Source: Deltaproteobacteria bacterium (GTDB lineage: Bacteria; Desulfobacterota; Desulfobacteria; Desulfobacterales; Desulfosarcinaceae). From it: a stretch of 64,000 nucleotides of DNA. Numbering within the stretch: the stretch's first letter is position 1; every line of letters begins with the position of its first letter. The translations under genes were made by a program, and so were the position numbers. A model generated the notes under the pieces. It saw nothing but the letters and a program-made list of their open reading frames with translations, was not told the DNA's origin and did no database searches. The stretch covers positions 154,836-218,835 of the forward strand of contig JAKALP010000011.1 of the NCBI GenBank assembly GCA_021824175.1. Direction: 5' to 3'. Positions 39,949-49,840 of this stretch are shown piece after piece.

Positions 39949-40860
39949 TTATACTGCATTCAGCAGCTCCAACACCCGATTCAAATCTTCAGTGCTGTAG
40001 AATTCGATCTCCAGCTTGCCCTTTTTGCCGCGCCGTTTAATCTCTACCTTGGTACCGAAGCGGCGGGAGAGCGATTCAGCCACGCTCTTCAAATGGCGAT
40101 CCTCCGAACCGTTCTTTTTGCGTTCGACCGCTTCAGACGCATTGCGCAAGCGTTTGATTAAATCTTCGGTCTCGCGCACCGACAACCCTTTGCGCACAAT
40201 GGCGCGCCAGGCGGCATTTTGCTGGGCCGGCGTATCGGCACCCAACAGCGCGCGAGCGTGACCCATGCTGAGCTGACCATCGACGATGCTGGCTTTAATC
40301 GGCTCGGGCAACTGTCGTAAACGAAGGAAATTGGCCACCGCCGAACGGCTTTTGCCCACCCGGGTAGAAGCTTGCTCTTGCGTCAAACCGAACTCTTCAA
40401 TCAAACGGTGATAGGCTTCGGCCTCTTCAATGGGATTGAGGTTCTCCCGCTGGATATTCTCAACGATGGACATCTCCAGCATCTCGGCATCCGAGGCCTC
40501 TTTAACGACCACGGGTACGCGGCTCAGTCCGGCCATTCGAGCAGCGCGCAAGCGCCGCTCGCCGGCCACCAGCTCATATCCCCCTTTGATGGGGCGCACC
40601 AGCAGGGGCTGCAGAATGCCCTGAACCCGGATGGAGTCGCTCAATTGGCTCAGCTCCTCGGGGGCGAAATGGGTGCGGGGTTGATAGCTGTTGGGCTGAA
40701 TCAAATCCACGTCGCATTCGATCAGATTCCTCGTGTCCCCTTGCACCGCGGCGCTCTGACTCACCGGGATATCGGGAATCAGCGCATCCAGGCCCCGACC
40801 CAAGGCTAATTTCTTTCTCTTTTTGGCTGTGGCATCATCGGAAATTTGGGCAGCGGTCAT
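39949..40860 (-). CDS. parB: Chromosome partitioning protein ParB
   Basis: 303 residues from the ATG at 40860 (GAGG 6 bases upstream). N-terminal tail [14 protein letters not shown] interacts with ParA; the CTPase/ParB box is at [18 protein letters not shown]; a helix-turn-helix follows ([23 protein letters not shown]); the C-terminal dimer domain ends the protein. It binds parS and loads condensin. No perfect parS was noticed in the window. Confidence 0.95.
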   Translation of the reverse strand: MTAAQISDDATAKKRKKLALGRGLDALIPDIPVSQSAAVQGDTRNLIECDVDLIQPNSYQPRTHFAPEELSQLSDSIRVQGILQPLLVRPIKGGYELVAGERRLRAARMAGLSRVPVVVKEASDAEMLEMSIVENIQRENLNPIEEAEAYHRLIEEFGLTQEQASTRVGKSRSAVANFLRLRQLPEPIKASIVDGQLSMGHARALLGADTPAQQNAAWRAIVRKGLSVRETEDLIKRLRNASEAVERKKNGSEDRHLKSVAESLSRRFGTKVEIKRRGKKGKLEIEFYSTEDLNRVLELLNAV

Positions 40861-40902
40861 GCTGTTCCTCACATTGCTATAAAATCCAACGAAGATGGCA
40901 TG

Positions 40903-41673
40903 TTAATTAACGATGGATCGATTGATGAGCTCCCGCGCGAGGGAAAAATAGCTTTCCGAACCGATGGAGGCCGCATCATAAAGTAAAATGGGCTTGCCGA
41001 AGCTGGGGGATTCACCCAAGCGCACATTGCGCGGGATGATGGTCTTAAATACAAGCTCTTTAAAGTGCGCCGCGGCATCTTCCGCCACCTGATGGGACAA
41101 GTTGGTTCGCTTGTCGAACATAGTCAACAGAATGCCGACGATCTCCAGTTGTGGATTCAGGCTGCGCCGAATGCGCTGATAGGTCTGAACCAATTGGCTC
41201 AGGCCCTCCAAGGCGTAAAACTCACACTGCAATGGGATCAGCAGAGCATCGGCCGCGGCCATGGCATTGACCGTCAGCAGGCTCAGGGATGGCGGGCAAT
41301 CGATCAAAATGTAGTCGTAATCGGATCGGGCCGGAGCCAACAGACGTTTAAGAGCCATTTCTCGATCCGGTTGACTCAGCATCTCGATATCAAACCCAAT
41401 CAACTCGACCCGGGAAGGCAACACTTTCAACCCATTGATTTCAGAGGCCACCACCAGGTCATCCAACCCGGCCTCGCCCATCATGCCGTGGTAAAGGGTC
41501 TGGTTTAGCCGGGCCTTGTCCAAGCCAATGCCCGTAGTGGCGTTGGCTTGGGGATCGCAATCCACCAGCAGGGTTTTTTTTTCATAAATCGCCAAGGCTG
41601 CGGATAGATTCACCGCCGTGGTGGTTTTGCCCACGCCCCCCTTCTGGTTGGCTATGCAGATGATTTTTGCCAT
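40903..41673 (-). CDS. parA: Chromosome partitioning ATPase ParA/Soj
   Basis: 256 residues. The deviant Walker A motif is KGGVGKTTTAVNLS near the start, Walker A' DPQANAT and Walker B ILIDCPPSLS. It is an ATP-dependent DNA-binding partner of ParB that moves chromosome origins. It is encoded 42 bp upstream of parB, in the normal order. The chromosomal type suggests replication origin proximity in many bacteria, but no dnaA or mnmG is seen here. Confidence 0.95.
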   Translation of the reverse strand: MAKIICIANQKGGVGKTTTAVNLSAALAIYEKKTLLVDCDPQANATTGIGLDKARLNQTLYHGMMGEAGLDDLVVASEINGLKVLPSRVELIGFDIEMLSQPDREMALKRLLAPARSDYDYILIDCPPSLSLLTVNAMAAADALLIPLQCEFYALEGLSQLVQTYQRIRRSLNPQLEIVGILLTMFDKRTNLSHQVAEDAAAHFKELVFKTIIPRNVRLGESPSFGKPILLYDAASIGSESYFSLARELINRSIVN

Positions 41674-41812
41674 CGGGCGACACTACCATAGTTTATGGGG
41701 TTTGAAAAGCGCCTGGGAATATGACATGATGATATCCTGCCATGTTTACAGGCATATGCATTAAGATTAACTTTAGCAGAGAACAAACATTGAGAAAAAA
41801 AACGGCGTCTCC

Positions 41813-43237
41813 ATGATCCCTAAAAAATATCAAAAATTCATTGCGGCCAGCTTAACCGCCATTTGTCTGATCGTTTGGCATCAACCGGCCTGGGCCATCT
41901 CCTTGAAAGAGGAAAAACAGCTCTCCCAGGAGTTCATGCGCGTGATCAACCGCTATTACAAATTGATCGATGATCCGGTCATCACCGCCTATGTCAATGA
42001 AGTGGGCCAAAGATTGCTTTCTCAAATGCCGCCCCAGCCCTTTGCTTACAAGTTCCATGTCATCGATGAGGATGTGTATAACGCTTTTGCCATCCCGGCT
42101 GGTTATATCTTTGTCAATAGCGGTCTCTTTTTAGCCATGGATCGTGAAGATGAGCTGGCCGGCATTCTGGCCCATGAAATTTCCCATGTGGTGTGCCGCC
42201 ACATCTCCCAACGCATCGAGCGCTCAAAAAAAATAGAGCTGGCAACCCTGGCCGGTATGGTGGCCGGAATCTTTCTCGGGGTGGCGGGCGGCGGCGCCGA
42301 TGCTTCCCAGGCCCTTACATTAGGATCGGTAGCGGCAGGACAATCTGCCTCGCTGGCCTTCAGCCGCGAGGATGAAACCCAAGCAGACCAGTTCGGACTC
42401 ACCTATTTATATAAAGCCGGTTATACGGCGGATGGGCTGCTTGAGATGCTAAAAAAAATCCGGGGAAAACAATGGTTCGACCAGACCCCCAGCTATATGA
42501 TGACCCACCCGGCTATTGAAGAGCGCATCTCCGGCATCGACAGTTGGATGCAGAGCCGTGGAAAAGAATCAAAAAAAACCCTACCGCCCTTATGCACCCC
42601 GGAGGAGTTCCACCGGCTTCAATACCGCCTGCGGGCACTGTATGGGGATCGCGATACCACCCTCCAATATTTTAAATCACAGCTGGACCAAAAGCCGAAA
42701 GATGCTGGTTTGGCCTATGGGTTGGGCCTAACCTATAACCGCCTGGGCAATCAACCGGAAGCCATCGAATACCTGCAGAAGGCCCTGGCGCAAAACGCCT
42801 TGGATCCCATGGTGCTCAGCGATCTAGGCAAGGCCTATTTTGAAAGCGGTCGCTTAAGCGATGCCCTGCGGGTGCTCAACGGCGCGGTATCCTTGCGAGG
42901 CGCCAATACCCTGGGCTGGTTCTATTTGGGCCGGACCCAAATGGAACTGGGGGATTTCGCCGCCGCGGCCGATGCGTTTGAACACACCATCCAGCAACAA
43001 GACGATTATGCCCAAGCCTATTATTTCCTTGGCCAGACCCAGGAAAAATTGGGCCGTGAGCCAGATACGCATTACTATTTGGGATTATACTACTTCCTAA
43101 AGGGCGACGACCGCAACGCCCATCATCACCTGGTGCGCGCCCAAAAGAGCGTCCAGGACCCCGCCAAACTTGAAATCATTAAACGGACCTTGGAGATTAT
43201 CGGGAAACTGCCGCCAGAGCCTCAAGGAGGGCGTTGA
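41813..43237 (+). CDS. M48 metalloprotease with TPR repeats (BepA/YfgC-like)
   Basis: 474 residues with an N-terminal signal (FIAASLTAICLIVWHQPAWA). The catalytic zinc site is LAHEISHVVCRH (HEISH about 120-124) with the third ligand in EDETQADQFG. From about residue 270 there are at least four TPR units (GLGLTYNRLGNQPEAIEYLQKAL and following). This matches BepA-type periplasmic proteases that repair outer-membrane assembly. It leads a plus-strand run with two L,D-transpeptidases. Confidence 0.92.
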   Translation: MIPKKYQKFIAASLTAICLIVWHQPAWAISLKEEKQLSQEFMRVINRYYKLIDDPVITAYVNEVGQRLLSQMPPQPFAYKFHVIDEDVYNAFAIPAGYIFVNSGLFLAMDREDELAGILAHEISHVVCRHISQRIERSKKIELATLAGMVAGIFLGVAGGGADASQALTLGSVAAGQSASLAFSREDETQADQFGLTYLYKAGYTADGLLEMLKKIRGKQWFDQTPSYMMTHPAIEERISGIDSWMQSRGKESKKTLPPLCTPEEFHRLQYRLRALYGDRDTTLQYFKSQLDQKPKDAGLAYGLGLTYNRLGNQPEAIEYLQKALAQNALDPMVLSDLGKAYFESGRLSDALRVLNGAVSLRGANTLGWFYLGRTQMELGDFAAAADAFEHTIQQQDDYAQAYYFLGQTQEKLGREPDTHYYLGLYYFLKGDDRNAHHHLVRAQKSVQDPAKLEIIKRTLEIIGKLPPEPQGGR

Positions 43238-43314
43238 TGGGGCGAGACACCGATCACCAAAAATTTTCAACTCTCCGTAAGACCTCTTATCAGCTTTAAG
43301 CAAAATCGGACCTG

Positions 43315-44253
43315 ATGGCGGCTATGAGTAAAATGCGAACATATCTTTGCTATATCTATGCGGGACTCTTGATCACCCTTTGCGCAGGGGGATGCAGTTA
43401 TTTCTCCGAGGCAGCGGCGATAAAGTCCACTTTCAAAGACGCCAATGATTCTTTCAGCCAAGGAAGATTTTCGGAGTCGATCCGCAAATACGAGCAGATT
43501 GCCGAGAAATATCCTGCTTTGGCGGACAAGGCGCTTTTCAGCATGGGTGTTGCCTTTGCCTTTCCTTGGAACGAAGAAAAAGACTACCAGAAGGCGTTGG
43601 AGTGTTTCCAAAAACTCGCCTGGGATTATCCGGAAAGCAGCTACCGCAAGGATAGCGAAGCGCTCATAGAGTATATTCAAGATATCAACCTTAAGGAGAA
43701 GCGCATCCATTCACAGCAGGCCAATATCGATGCCTTACAGAGAGAATTGAATTGCACTGAAAATGAGATGGCCGCGCTGAAAGAAAAGACCATGGCCCTT
43801 GAACAGACCATTGCGGCGCTTCAGAATGGGCCGGCCGATAGAATTTTGATCGAAAAAAAAGATCGGCGAATGACACTGTTATCCAAAGGCCAGGTGCTCA
43901 AGAAATACAAAATCGCTTTGGGGGGAAATCCGGAAGGTCCCAAAGAGAAACAAGGGGATAAAAAAACACCTGAGGGCATCTACTTCATCGATGCCAGAAA
44001 CAAGGACAGTCGTTTTCACCTCTCTTTGCATATCTCATATCCCAATGCAAAAGACAAAAAGCACGCCAGGGACCTGGGCGTCGCGCCGGGCGGAGACATC
44101 ATGATCCACGGCCTTAAGAACGGATTCGCGTGGGTGGGAGAGCTGCACACAACCTTTGACTGGACTGAAGGATGCATCGCCGTTACGGATAAAGAGATCG
44201 AAGAAATTGAAAAACTGGTACCCAATGGTACGATTGTGGAGATCAAGCCATAG
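43315..44253 (+). CDS. L,D-transpeptidase lipoprotein with TPR-like N-terminus
   Basis: 312 residues. A lipobox lies in CAGGCSY (Cys about 27). Residues 40-110 are TPR-like (DANDSFSQGRFSESIRKYEQ), 125-170 a coiled coil, and 185-312 a YkuD catalytic domain. The active-site pair is HG in IMIHGLKNGF and the nucleophile Cys in WTEGCIAVTD. It would form 3-3 crosslinks or attach lipoproteins to peptidoglycan. It starts 78 bp after the M48 gene. Confidence 0.88.
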   Translation: MAAMSKMRTYLCYIYAGLLITLCAGGCSYFSEAAAIKSTFKDANDSFSQGRFSESIRKYEQIAEKYPALADKALFSMGVAFAFPWNEEKDYQKALECFQKLAWDYPESSYRKDSEALIEYIQDINLKEKRIHSQQANIDALQRELNCTENEMAALKEKTMALEQTIAALQNGPADRILIEKKDRRMTLLSKGQVLKKYKIALGGNPEGPKEKQGDKKTPEGIYFIDARNKDSRFHLSLHISYPNAKDKKHARDLGVAPGGDIMIHGLKNGFAWVGELHTTFDWTEGCIAVTDKEIEEIEKLVPNGTIVEIKP

Positions 44254-44336
44254 AAGCGCCAGGGGCGGATTCACTTACCAGGAAAACAGATAGCTCTTTT
44301 CAAATAACCAATCAAAAATAGATCTAAGGCAGACGA

Positions 44337-45686
44337 GTGAAAGCAACCAGGTACTTTAATCGACCCATGCACCGGATAAACACTTTGCGAGATTTATCCA
44401 GGGGAGTTTGTCTTATCTCCTTGTTCGTCTTCTTTTTATCACTTCTTGGGTGTGCCGCGATGACGGAGATTCATTCAACATCGTGGCAAGCTCCGGATCA
44501 TCCCGAAGGGCAAATCGAATCCAACCATTTTGTCACTGCCAAGGGAGATGATGTGATCGGGCAGTTGGCCACAATCCGGCTGGAAAATGGCGATACGCTG
44601 CCAGACCTTGCCAGACACTTCAGCCTGGGGCTCAATCAAATCAGCGCGGCCAATCCTGGAGTAGACATTTGGGTGCCCGATGCCGGAGAGAACTTACTCT
44701 TGCCGCTGAGTTTTACTCTGCCCGATGCTCTCAGAAAAGGCATTGTGATCAACCTGGCCGCCATGCGACTCTTTCAATTTAAAGAAGAGGCCAAGTCACT
44801 GGCGGTAACCACCTATCCCATCGGCATCGGCTCTACGGAACGGCCCACGCCCATGGGACAAATGTTCGTTGAGCGCAAGATGGCCCTGCCGACCTGGTAT
44901 GTGCCGGCTTCAATTGCCGCGGATCATCGCAAGAAAGGAGACCCGTTGCCAGAAAAGGTCCCGCCCGGACCAGACAACCCCTTGGGAGAATATGCGCTCT
45001 ATTTAAATACACCGAGCTATTTAATCCACGGCACCAACAAACCTGCCAGCATCGGTCTTCGGGCCACCAATGGGTGCATCCGGCTCTATCCGGAAGATGT
45101 GAAGCAGCTTTTTGAAGGCACAGCGGTGAATACGCCAGTCAGCATCGTGGATCAGCCCTATCTCATCGGCCACCGCGATGGGGTGGTTTACTTGGAAGTC
45201 CATCCACGCCTGGAGGATTCGGAAGCCGATGGAATAGAGAAGATATATGCGAGACTAAAAAGCATCGAGAAGAAATCCGCGCTCAGGCTGGACTGGAAAA
45301 AAGTCGAAAAAACAGTAGCCGAATCCCGTGGGATTCCCGTGCCGATTTCCGTGACGGGTCAAGGAGGCCAAGAAAGCGAGGGGCACGCCGTAAAAATCGC
45401 CCACCCCGACAGCCTTTATGGCCGCCCGGAGATCCCTGAACTGAAAACGGAGGGCTGGTATGTTCTGGCCGCCGTATTGCCCGACGAGACTAGCGCCGCA
45501 AGGTTGTCCGCAATTATCAACCACCAAGGTCCACCGATCCCGGCGCGGGTGCTGCCCAAAAAAGACCGCTATCGTGTCATCGCCGGTCCTTTCGAAGATG
45601 CCGGTAAGGCCAAGAAGGCCGTCAAACGATTGAAAATCGATTTGGAACTCGATGGTATTGTCATTGAGCCGTCCCGGAAAAAATAG
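44337..45686 (+). CDS. L,D-transpeptidase lipoprotein with LysM-like and SPOR domains
   Basis: 449 residues from a GTG at 44337 (AAGG upstream); an ATG at 44367 is possible. Lipobox LLGCAA at about residue 40. A LysM-like segment (ENGDTLPDLARHFSLGLNQI) precedes a YkuD domain with HGTNKP and the catalytic Cys in ATNGCIRLYPED, as in YcfS/ErfK. A SPOR domain closes the protein (GWYVLAAVLPDETSAARLSA to VIAGPFED), which would target denuded glycan at septa. Confidence 0.9.
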   Translation: MKATRYFNRPMHRINTLRDLSRGVCLISLFVFFLSLLGCAAMTEIHSTSWQAPDHPEGQIESNHFVTAKGDDVIGQLATIRLENGDTLPDLARHFSLGLNQISAANPGVDIWVPDAGENLLLPLSFTLPDALRKGIVINLAAMRLFQFKEEAKSLAVTTYPIGIGSTERPTPMGQMFVERKMALPTWYVPASIAADHRKKGDPLPEKVPPGPDNPLGEYALYLNTPSYLIHGTNKPASIGLRATNGCIRLYPEDVKQLFEGTAVNTPVSIVDQPYLIGHRDGVVYLEVHPRLEDSEADGIEKIYARLKSIEKKSALRLDWKKVEKTVAESRGIPVPISVTGQGGQESEGHAVKIAHPDSLYGRPEIPELKTEGWYVLAAVLPDETSAARLSAIINHQGPPIPARVLPKKDRYRVIAGPFEDAGKAKKAVKRLKIDLELDGIVIEPSRKK

Positions 45687-46035
45687 CGAGTGCGGCGTAT
45701 TTCAAAATTTTACCTTCTCATGCTCTCTCGGTTACCATTGTTGCGCAACTTTATCTCAGCGATCTGAAATGAACCTATCAATGACGGTATCGTTCCTGAT
45801 TATTTTCGGACGGACGATTTTGCGAAAAACACTAGGTTCAGCGGAGGGAAGCATTAATTATCCACCCGAGATTTGCGGGGTATTTCAACCCCTCTCTCGC
45901 ATGCGGGCTCAGACGGATAATCGCTGCCATACAGCGGTTGCGGCCCTGGTGGATGACCGCCCCTGCATTTTGGCTGCTTAATTGCATATTTCCCAGACTT
46001 AATATAAGGTCAACCGAATTGAAAGGAGGTGAACG
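45687..46035. other. Intergenic region before the Lpp-like gene
   Basis: About 350 bp. A small hairpin (GGGGT/ACCCC near 45880) is visible. The ribosome site of the next gene (AAAGGAGGTGA, 46022-46032) is at the end. No gene was recognised. Confidence 0.35.
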
Positions 46036-46329
46036 ATGATGAAAAAGGTTTTTTGTTTAATTTCACTGTTGATGGTTTTGGCCGTGGCGCTGACAGGCTG
46101 TGCGACCAGCGGGGATCTCGAAAAGATGAAGGCCCAGGAAGCACAAGTCAATGCCAAAGCGGATCAGGCGCTGCAGGCCGCTGAAGAGGCCAAGGCCGCT
46201 GCCCAGAAGGCTGACGAAGCTGCTAAGGCCGCGGATGAGCGAGCACGGCAGGCCGAGGAGCGGGCGAGGATCGCTGAAGAAAATGCCAAGAAGGCCGATG
46301 TGGTGTTTAAAAACTCAATGAAGAAGTAA
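46036..46329 (+). CDS. Braun-type (Lpp/OprI-like) lipoprotein with C-terminal lysine
   Basis: 97 residues behind a textbook SD (AAAGGAGGTG). The signal ends in lipobox ALTGCA (Cys 22). The mature part is an uninterrupted heptad helix rich in Ala (QALQAAEEAKAAAQKADEAA), the alanine-zipper pattern of OprI/Lpp. The last residues are MKK: a C-terminal lysine is what L,D-transpeptidases link to peptidoglycan. It follows two L,D-transpeptidase genes, supporting an outer-membrane tether. Covalent attachment is inferred. Confidence 0.85.
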   Translation: MMKKVFCLISLLMVLAVALTGCATSGDLEKMKAQEAQVNAKADQALQAAEEAKAAAQKADEAAKAADERARQAEERARIAEENAKKADVVFKNSMKK

Positions 46330-46375
46330 TTGGATGATATAGGGGAGTTGCAGACGTCTTTATTGCACTCCGGGG

Positions 46376-46410
46376 AAAAGTGGCGGAGATTCATTCTCCG
46401 CCACTTTTTT
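46376..46410. terminator. Bidirectional terminator between the Lpp-like gene and fusA
   Basis: GTGGCGGAGA (46380-46389) pairs with TCTCCGCCAC (46395-46404), flanked by AAAA on the left and TTTTTT on the right, so it can work for both convergent transcripts. Confidence 0.9.
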
Positions 46411-48442
46411 ATGCTCGGTCAAAATGTGAGAAATGCATGCTGAATGTTCCCCGGCCCTGGGTGGAAGAACGCAAATCAGTGGAGTAGCCGAACATTTTGG
46501 CCAGGGGGACGATGGCACGGATCTCCTGGACGCCCACCTTGGGTTCGATGGCTTCGATCTTGCCGGAGCGCGAATTCAGATCGCCGATGACTTCGCCCAT
46601 GAACTCCTCGGGCACAAATACTTCCACTTTCATAAAGGGATCTAGCAGAAATCCTCCGCCGGCGTTGAGAGCTTCCTTGCAGGCCATGGCGGCGCTGACT
46701 TTGAAGGCCAGCTCCGAACCCTGGGACTCGCGATAATTGCCACCTACCAGAGTCGCGGCCACATCCATGACGGGATATCCCATGACCGTGCCGCTTTCCA
46801 AGCTCTCCATAACACCCTTTTCCACAGCGGCCACGAATATCTTTGGAATAACGGTTTCAGCCACCTTGCTCTCAAAACGGTTACCTGTGCCCCTGGGCAA
46901 TGGCGTTAACCGGAGACGTACTTCACCAAAATGGCGCTGACCGGCCACCTCTTTATCAAAGACCGCCGTACCTTCAGCCTCCTTTTCGATGGACTCGCGA
47001 TAAACCACCTGGGGTTTGCCGACATTGACTTCAGTATTAAACTCCCGGCGCATGCGGCTGATGATGATCTCCAGATGCAGCTCGCCCATGCCCGAAAGAA
47101 TCATCTGGCCGGTCTCGTCGTCCAAATGGGTGCGCAGGGTAGGATCTTCGTCCACAAATTTGGCCAACACTTCCTGAACTCGATCCAGGTCCGAGTGGGT
47201 TTTGGGTTCCACGGCCACGGAGATCACTGGTTCGTAGATATCGATATTCTCCAACACCACCGGCTTATCCGCACTGCACAGGGTTTCGCCGGTGGAGGAG
47301 TCTTTTAGCCCGACCACGCCCACAATGGAACCCGCGCCGGCCACATCAAGGCGGTCGCGCTTGTTGGCATGCATCTGTAAAATGCGCGATAGCTTTTCTT
47401 TCTTCTTACGGAAGGGGTTGTAGACCTCCTGGCCGTTTTCCAGATGTCCGCTATATACTCGCACAAAGGAGAGTTTGCGGCCCTCCATCATGAACACTTT
47501 GAAGATAAGGGCTGCCAAGGGCTTGTTGTCGGCTGGCGGACAGACGACGATTTCGCCGGTATTGGGGTTGGTGCCCTGGATGGGGGGCAAATCGGCCGGG
47601 CTGGGCAAGTAGGCCACAATGGCATCCAACAGCGGCTGAATCCCCTTGTTGCGCAAGGCGCTGCCGCACAGGACCGGCACCAGTTTCAAGTCGATGGTGG
47701 CTTTGCGAATGGCGGCCACCAGCGTTTCAACCGGAATGGTCGCCTCGGCCAAATAGGCTTCCATGATGCCATCGTCCACTTCGGCCAAAGTTTCGATGAG
47801 GCGGTTGCGATGTTCGGAGGCGTTCAACGCTTCTTCTTCGGTCAGCTCCACATCCCTGAAAGTGGCGCCAAGAGTATCATCATCCCATATGACCGCCTTC
47901 ATGCGGATTAGGTCAATTATTCCCGTGAAACTGTCTTCCACGCCGTAAGGAAGATAGATCACCAGTGGATTGGCCTTGAGGCGCGTTTTCATCATCTCCA
48001 CGGTATTGAAGAAGTCGGCCCCGATGCGATCCATTTTGTTCACAAAAGCCAGTTTGGGCACATGGTATTTATCGGCTTGGCGCCAAACGGTTTCCGATTG
48101 GGGTTCGACACCGCCCACGGCGCAAAAAACACCCACGGCGCCATCCAGCACCCGCAGGGAACGCTCCACTTCAATGGTAAAATCCACATGGCCGGGGGTA
48201 TCGATGATGTGAATGTCTTTGCCCTTCCAGGGGCAAGTGGTTACTGCGGATGTAATGGTAATGCCGCGTTCCTGCTCATCCGCCATCCAGTCCATCACGG
48301 CTTCGCCGTCATGGACTTCTCCCAGTTTATGGGTGCGGCCCGTGTAGTAAAGAACCCGCTCCGTAACGGTGGTTTTGCCGGCATCGATGTGCGCGATAAT
48401 GCCGATATTGCGAATATCATGTATTTTAGATGTCTTTGTCAT
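46409..48442 (-). CDS. fusA: Elongation factor G (probable EF-G2 paralogue)
   Basis: 677 residues from the ATG at 48442, which overlaps the stop of the GerMN gene (ATGA). A translocation GTPase with G1 AHIDAGKT, G2 RGITIT, G3 DTPGH and G4 NKMD, then domains II-V ([21 protein letters not shown] domain IV region around 475-500). It is not in an rpsL-rpsG-tuf operon, and it is paired with a GerMN protein, so it is likely the second EF-G of the genome rather than the main one. That assignment is inference. Confidence 0.93.
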   Translation of the reverse strand: MTKTSKIHDIRNIGIIAHIDAGKTTVTERVLYYTGRTHKLGEVHDGEAVMDWMADEQERGITITSAVTTCPWKGKDIHIIDTPGHVDFTIEVERSLRVLDGAVGVFCAVGGVEPQSETVWRQADKYHVPKLAFVNKMDRIGADFFNTVEMMKTRLKANPLVIYLPYGVEDSFTGIIDLIRMKAVIWDDDTLGATFRDVELTEEEALNASEHRNRLIETLAEVDDGIMEAYLAEATIPVETLVAAIRKATIDLKLVPVLCGSALRNKGIQPLLDAIVAYLPSPADLPPIQGTNPNTGEIVVCPPADNKPLAALIFKVFMMEGRKLSFVRVYSGHLENGQEVYNPFRKKKEKLSRILQMHANKRDRLDVAGAGSIVGVVGLKDSSTGETLCSADKPVVLENIDIYEPVISVAVEPKTHSDLDRVQEVLAKFVDEDPTLRTHLDDETGQMILSGMGELHLEIIISRMRREFNTEVNVGKPQVVYRESIEKEAEGTAVFDKEVAGQRHFGEVRLRLTPLPRGTGNRFESKVAETVIPKIFVAAVEKGVMESLESGTVMGYPVMDVAATLVGGNYRESQGSELAFKVSAAMACKEALNAGGGFLLDPFMKVEVFVPEEFMGEVIGDLNSRSGKIEAIEPKVGVQEIRAIVPLAKMFGYSTDLRSSTQGRGTFSMHFSHFDRA

Positions 48443-49011
48443 CGTACCCACAGCATGTCTACTTCAAATGGTGTCTGTAAATCCACGTGTCCGACCAGGG
48501 TGGCGGCTTCCTGGCCTCCGATCAATATCTTTACCAAGTGAATGCGCTCCACGTTTAAGGCCAAGGTGTTGACCAGGGAGTAAATGGACAACAACTCGCA
48601 ACCCACACCGCCTGGGTGATTGGCGAAGGAATCGCTTTCAAAATCAACGACCGCGGTTTCCGGATCGTTGATAAAAAATGCGCGGACCTTGGCATCCGCG
48701 GGCAGCGTGCGGCTGCCCCCTTTTTCAGGCCCCTGGATCAGCATTTGGACCAATTGGCGGCCCAGCGCCACATCATCCGCCGGTTGGTCCACCACCCGTT
48801 GCTCGGCCACGAGGTATCGCCCCTGGGCATCACCGAAATAAAGATGCACCGTTCGTCGGGTGGGCGCCTTTTCGGGCGCCTCCAAGGTCGACTCAACCGG
48901 GGCTTCCGGCTGGGAAACCTGTTTGGCGATCCACCATCCGGTGGCTACGGCAATCAGGGCCGCAGAGGTGATCATGACGACTCTGGCGTTGACCCTAAAT
49001 CCGCGCTGCAC
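48439..49011 (-). CDS. GerMN-domain membrane-anchored protein
   Basis: 190 residues. One N-terminal span ([19 protein letters not shown], about 12-30) leads into a periplasmic GerMN domain ([16 protein letters not shown] through [13 protein letters not shown] and [23 protein letters not shown]). In spore formers such domains work with peptidoglycan; the role in this non-sporulating type is unknown. Its stop overlaps the fusA start by 4 bp. Confidence 0.82.
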   Translation of the reverse strand: MQRGFRVNARVVMITSAALIAVATGWWIAKQVSQPEAPVESTLEAPEKAPTRRTVHLYFGDAQGRYLVAEQRVVDQPADDVALGRQLVQMLIQGPEKGGSRTLPADAKVRAFFINDPETAVVDFESDSFANHPGGVGCELLSIYSLVNTLALNVERIHLVKILIGGQEAATLVGHVDLQTPFEVDMLWVR

Positions 49012-49179
49012 AGCCTTCCTCCCTGGGCAAAGGGTTTGGATTTATATAAAAAACCTCAGCCCGCAAATGGAGTCTGCTTTCTAAGCCACTTCCCGGGGGA
49101 TGTCAAGGGAGCAACCGGACAGCTGGATCGGGGTGTGATTCAGCAGTGTTGCTTTAATCGGCATTGCTATCGTAGTGCT

Positions 49180-49214
49180 TCGATACCGATACCGATGCCG
49201 ATTCCGATACCGAA
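49180..49214. repeat. CCGATA-type hexanucleotide repeat
   Basis: About six degenerate hexamers (CGATAC CGATAC CGATGC CGATTC CGATAC CG) in the 247-bp gap between the GerMN gene and the next lipoprotein gene. It has no coding role on either strand in an annotated gene. Confidence 0.6.
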
Positions 49215-49258
49215 AACAAGGCCGCGCAAGAGTCGAGTCGTGACTCGCACTCGCCGGA

Positions 49259-49840
49259 TCACTGTTTGCCATCGATAAAGCGCATGCTCCCCGCCACCTG
49301 CTCAAAAGTATTCTCATCCGCGTCGAAGTAATGGCGGGCCGCGGCCGTGTATCGCAGATTGAAGTAATACGGTGGGAAAAGAGCCCCATAATGAATGGTC
49401 TTCATTTCAACGCTGTTTTGGTCCAGATAGGTATAAATCAATTTGAATCCCTGACGGCCGCCGATCATGGCGGGTACGGCAGAGAGTACATATAGATCTC
49501 TGATTTGGCGATCAACCTGGATGGTATCGATAACGACCTGGGCCAATTCATTGGGCAGCATCTGGGTATCCATTTTTTGGCCCGTGGCGTGAAATCCCTC
49601 GGAGATCGGGCGTTCCTGGATCAGGATATACTGCAAGTAAGGGCCATCCTTGGATAACATTTCATAAGTCGGCGTGGTCAGCCGCATCCAACCATCGGGA
49701 ACCTGCACGGACCAATGGGCCGCGCTTAATGTGCCATGCACGGGCTGCCACAGGGAGGCGCATCCATTGCAGAAGAAGAAAATGACAATGAGCGCAAGAT
49801 TTGTTCGCCGCAAATTCAGTAGGCCTTTTAATTGCTGCAT
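49259..49840 (-). CDS. Putative lipoprotein, last gene of an M48 operon
   Basis: 193 residues with a lipobox FFFCNGCAS (Cys about 27). The mature part contains HWSVQVPDGWMRL and later FKLIYTYLDQNSVEMKT, the look of a small alpha/beta periplasmic domain. Not recognised beyond that. Its start overlaps the end of the M48 gene by 13 bp, so it is co-translated. Confidence 0.7.
   Translation of the reverse strand: MQQLKGLLNLRRTNLALIVIFFFCNGCASLWQPVHGTLSAAHWSVQVPDGWMRLTTPTYEMLSKDGPYLQYILIQERPISEGFHATGQKMDTQMLPNELAQVVIDTIQVDRQIRDLYVLSAVPAMIGGRQGFKLIYTYLDQNSVEMKTIHYGALFPPYYFNLRYTAAARHYFDADENTFEQVAGSMRFIDGKQ

Noticed and set aside
39949..41673. parS site or replication origin near parAB
   Set aside because: No TGTTTCACGTGAAACA-like sequence or DnaA-box cluster was noticed; absence by eye is not proof.
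49180..49214. CRISPR-like array
   Set aside because: The units are contiguous hexamers without spacers; no cas genes are in the window.
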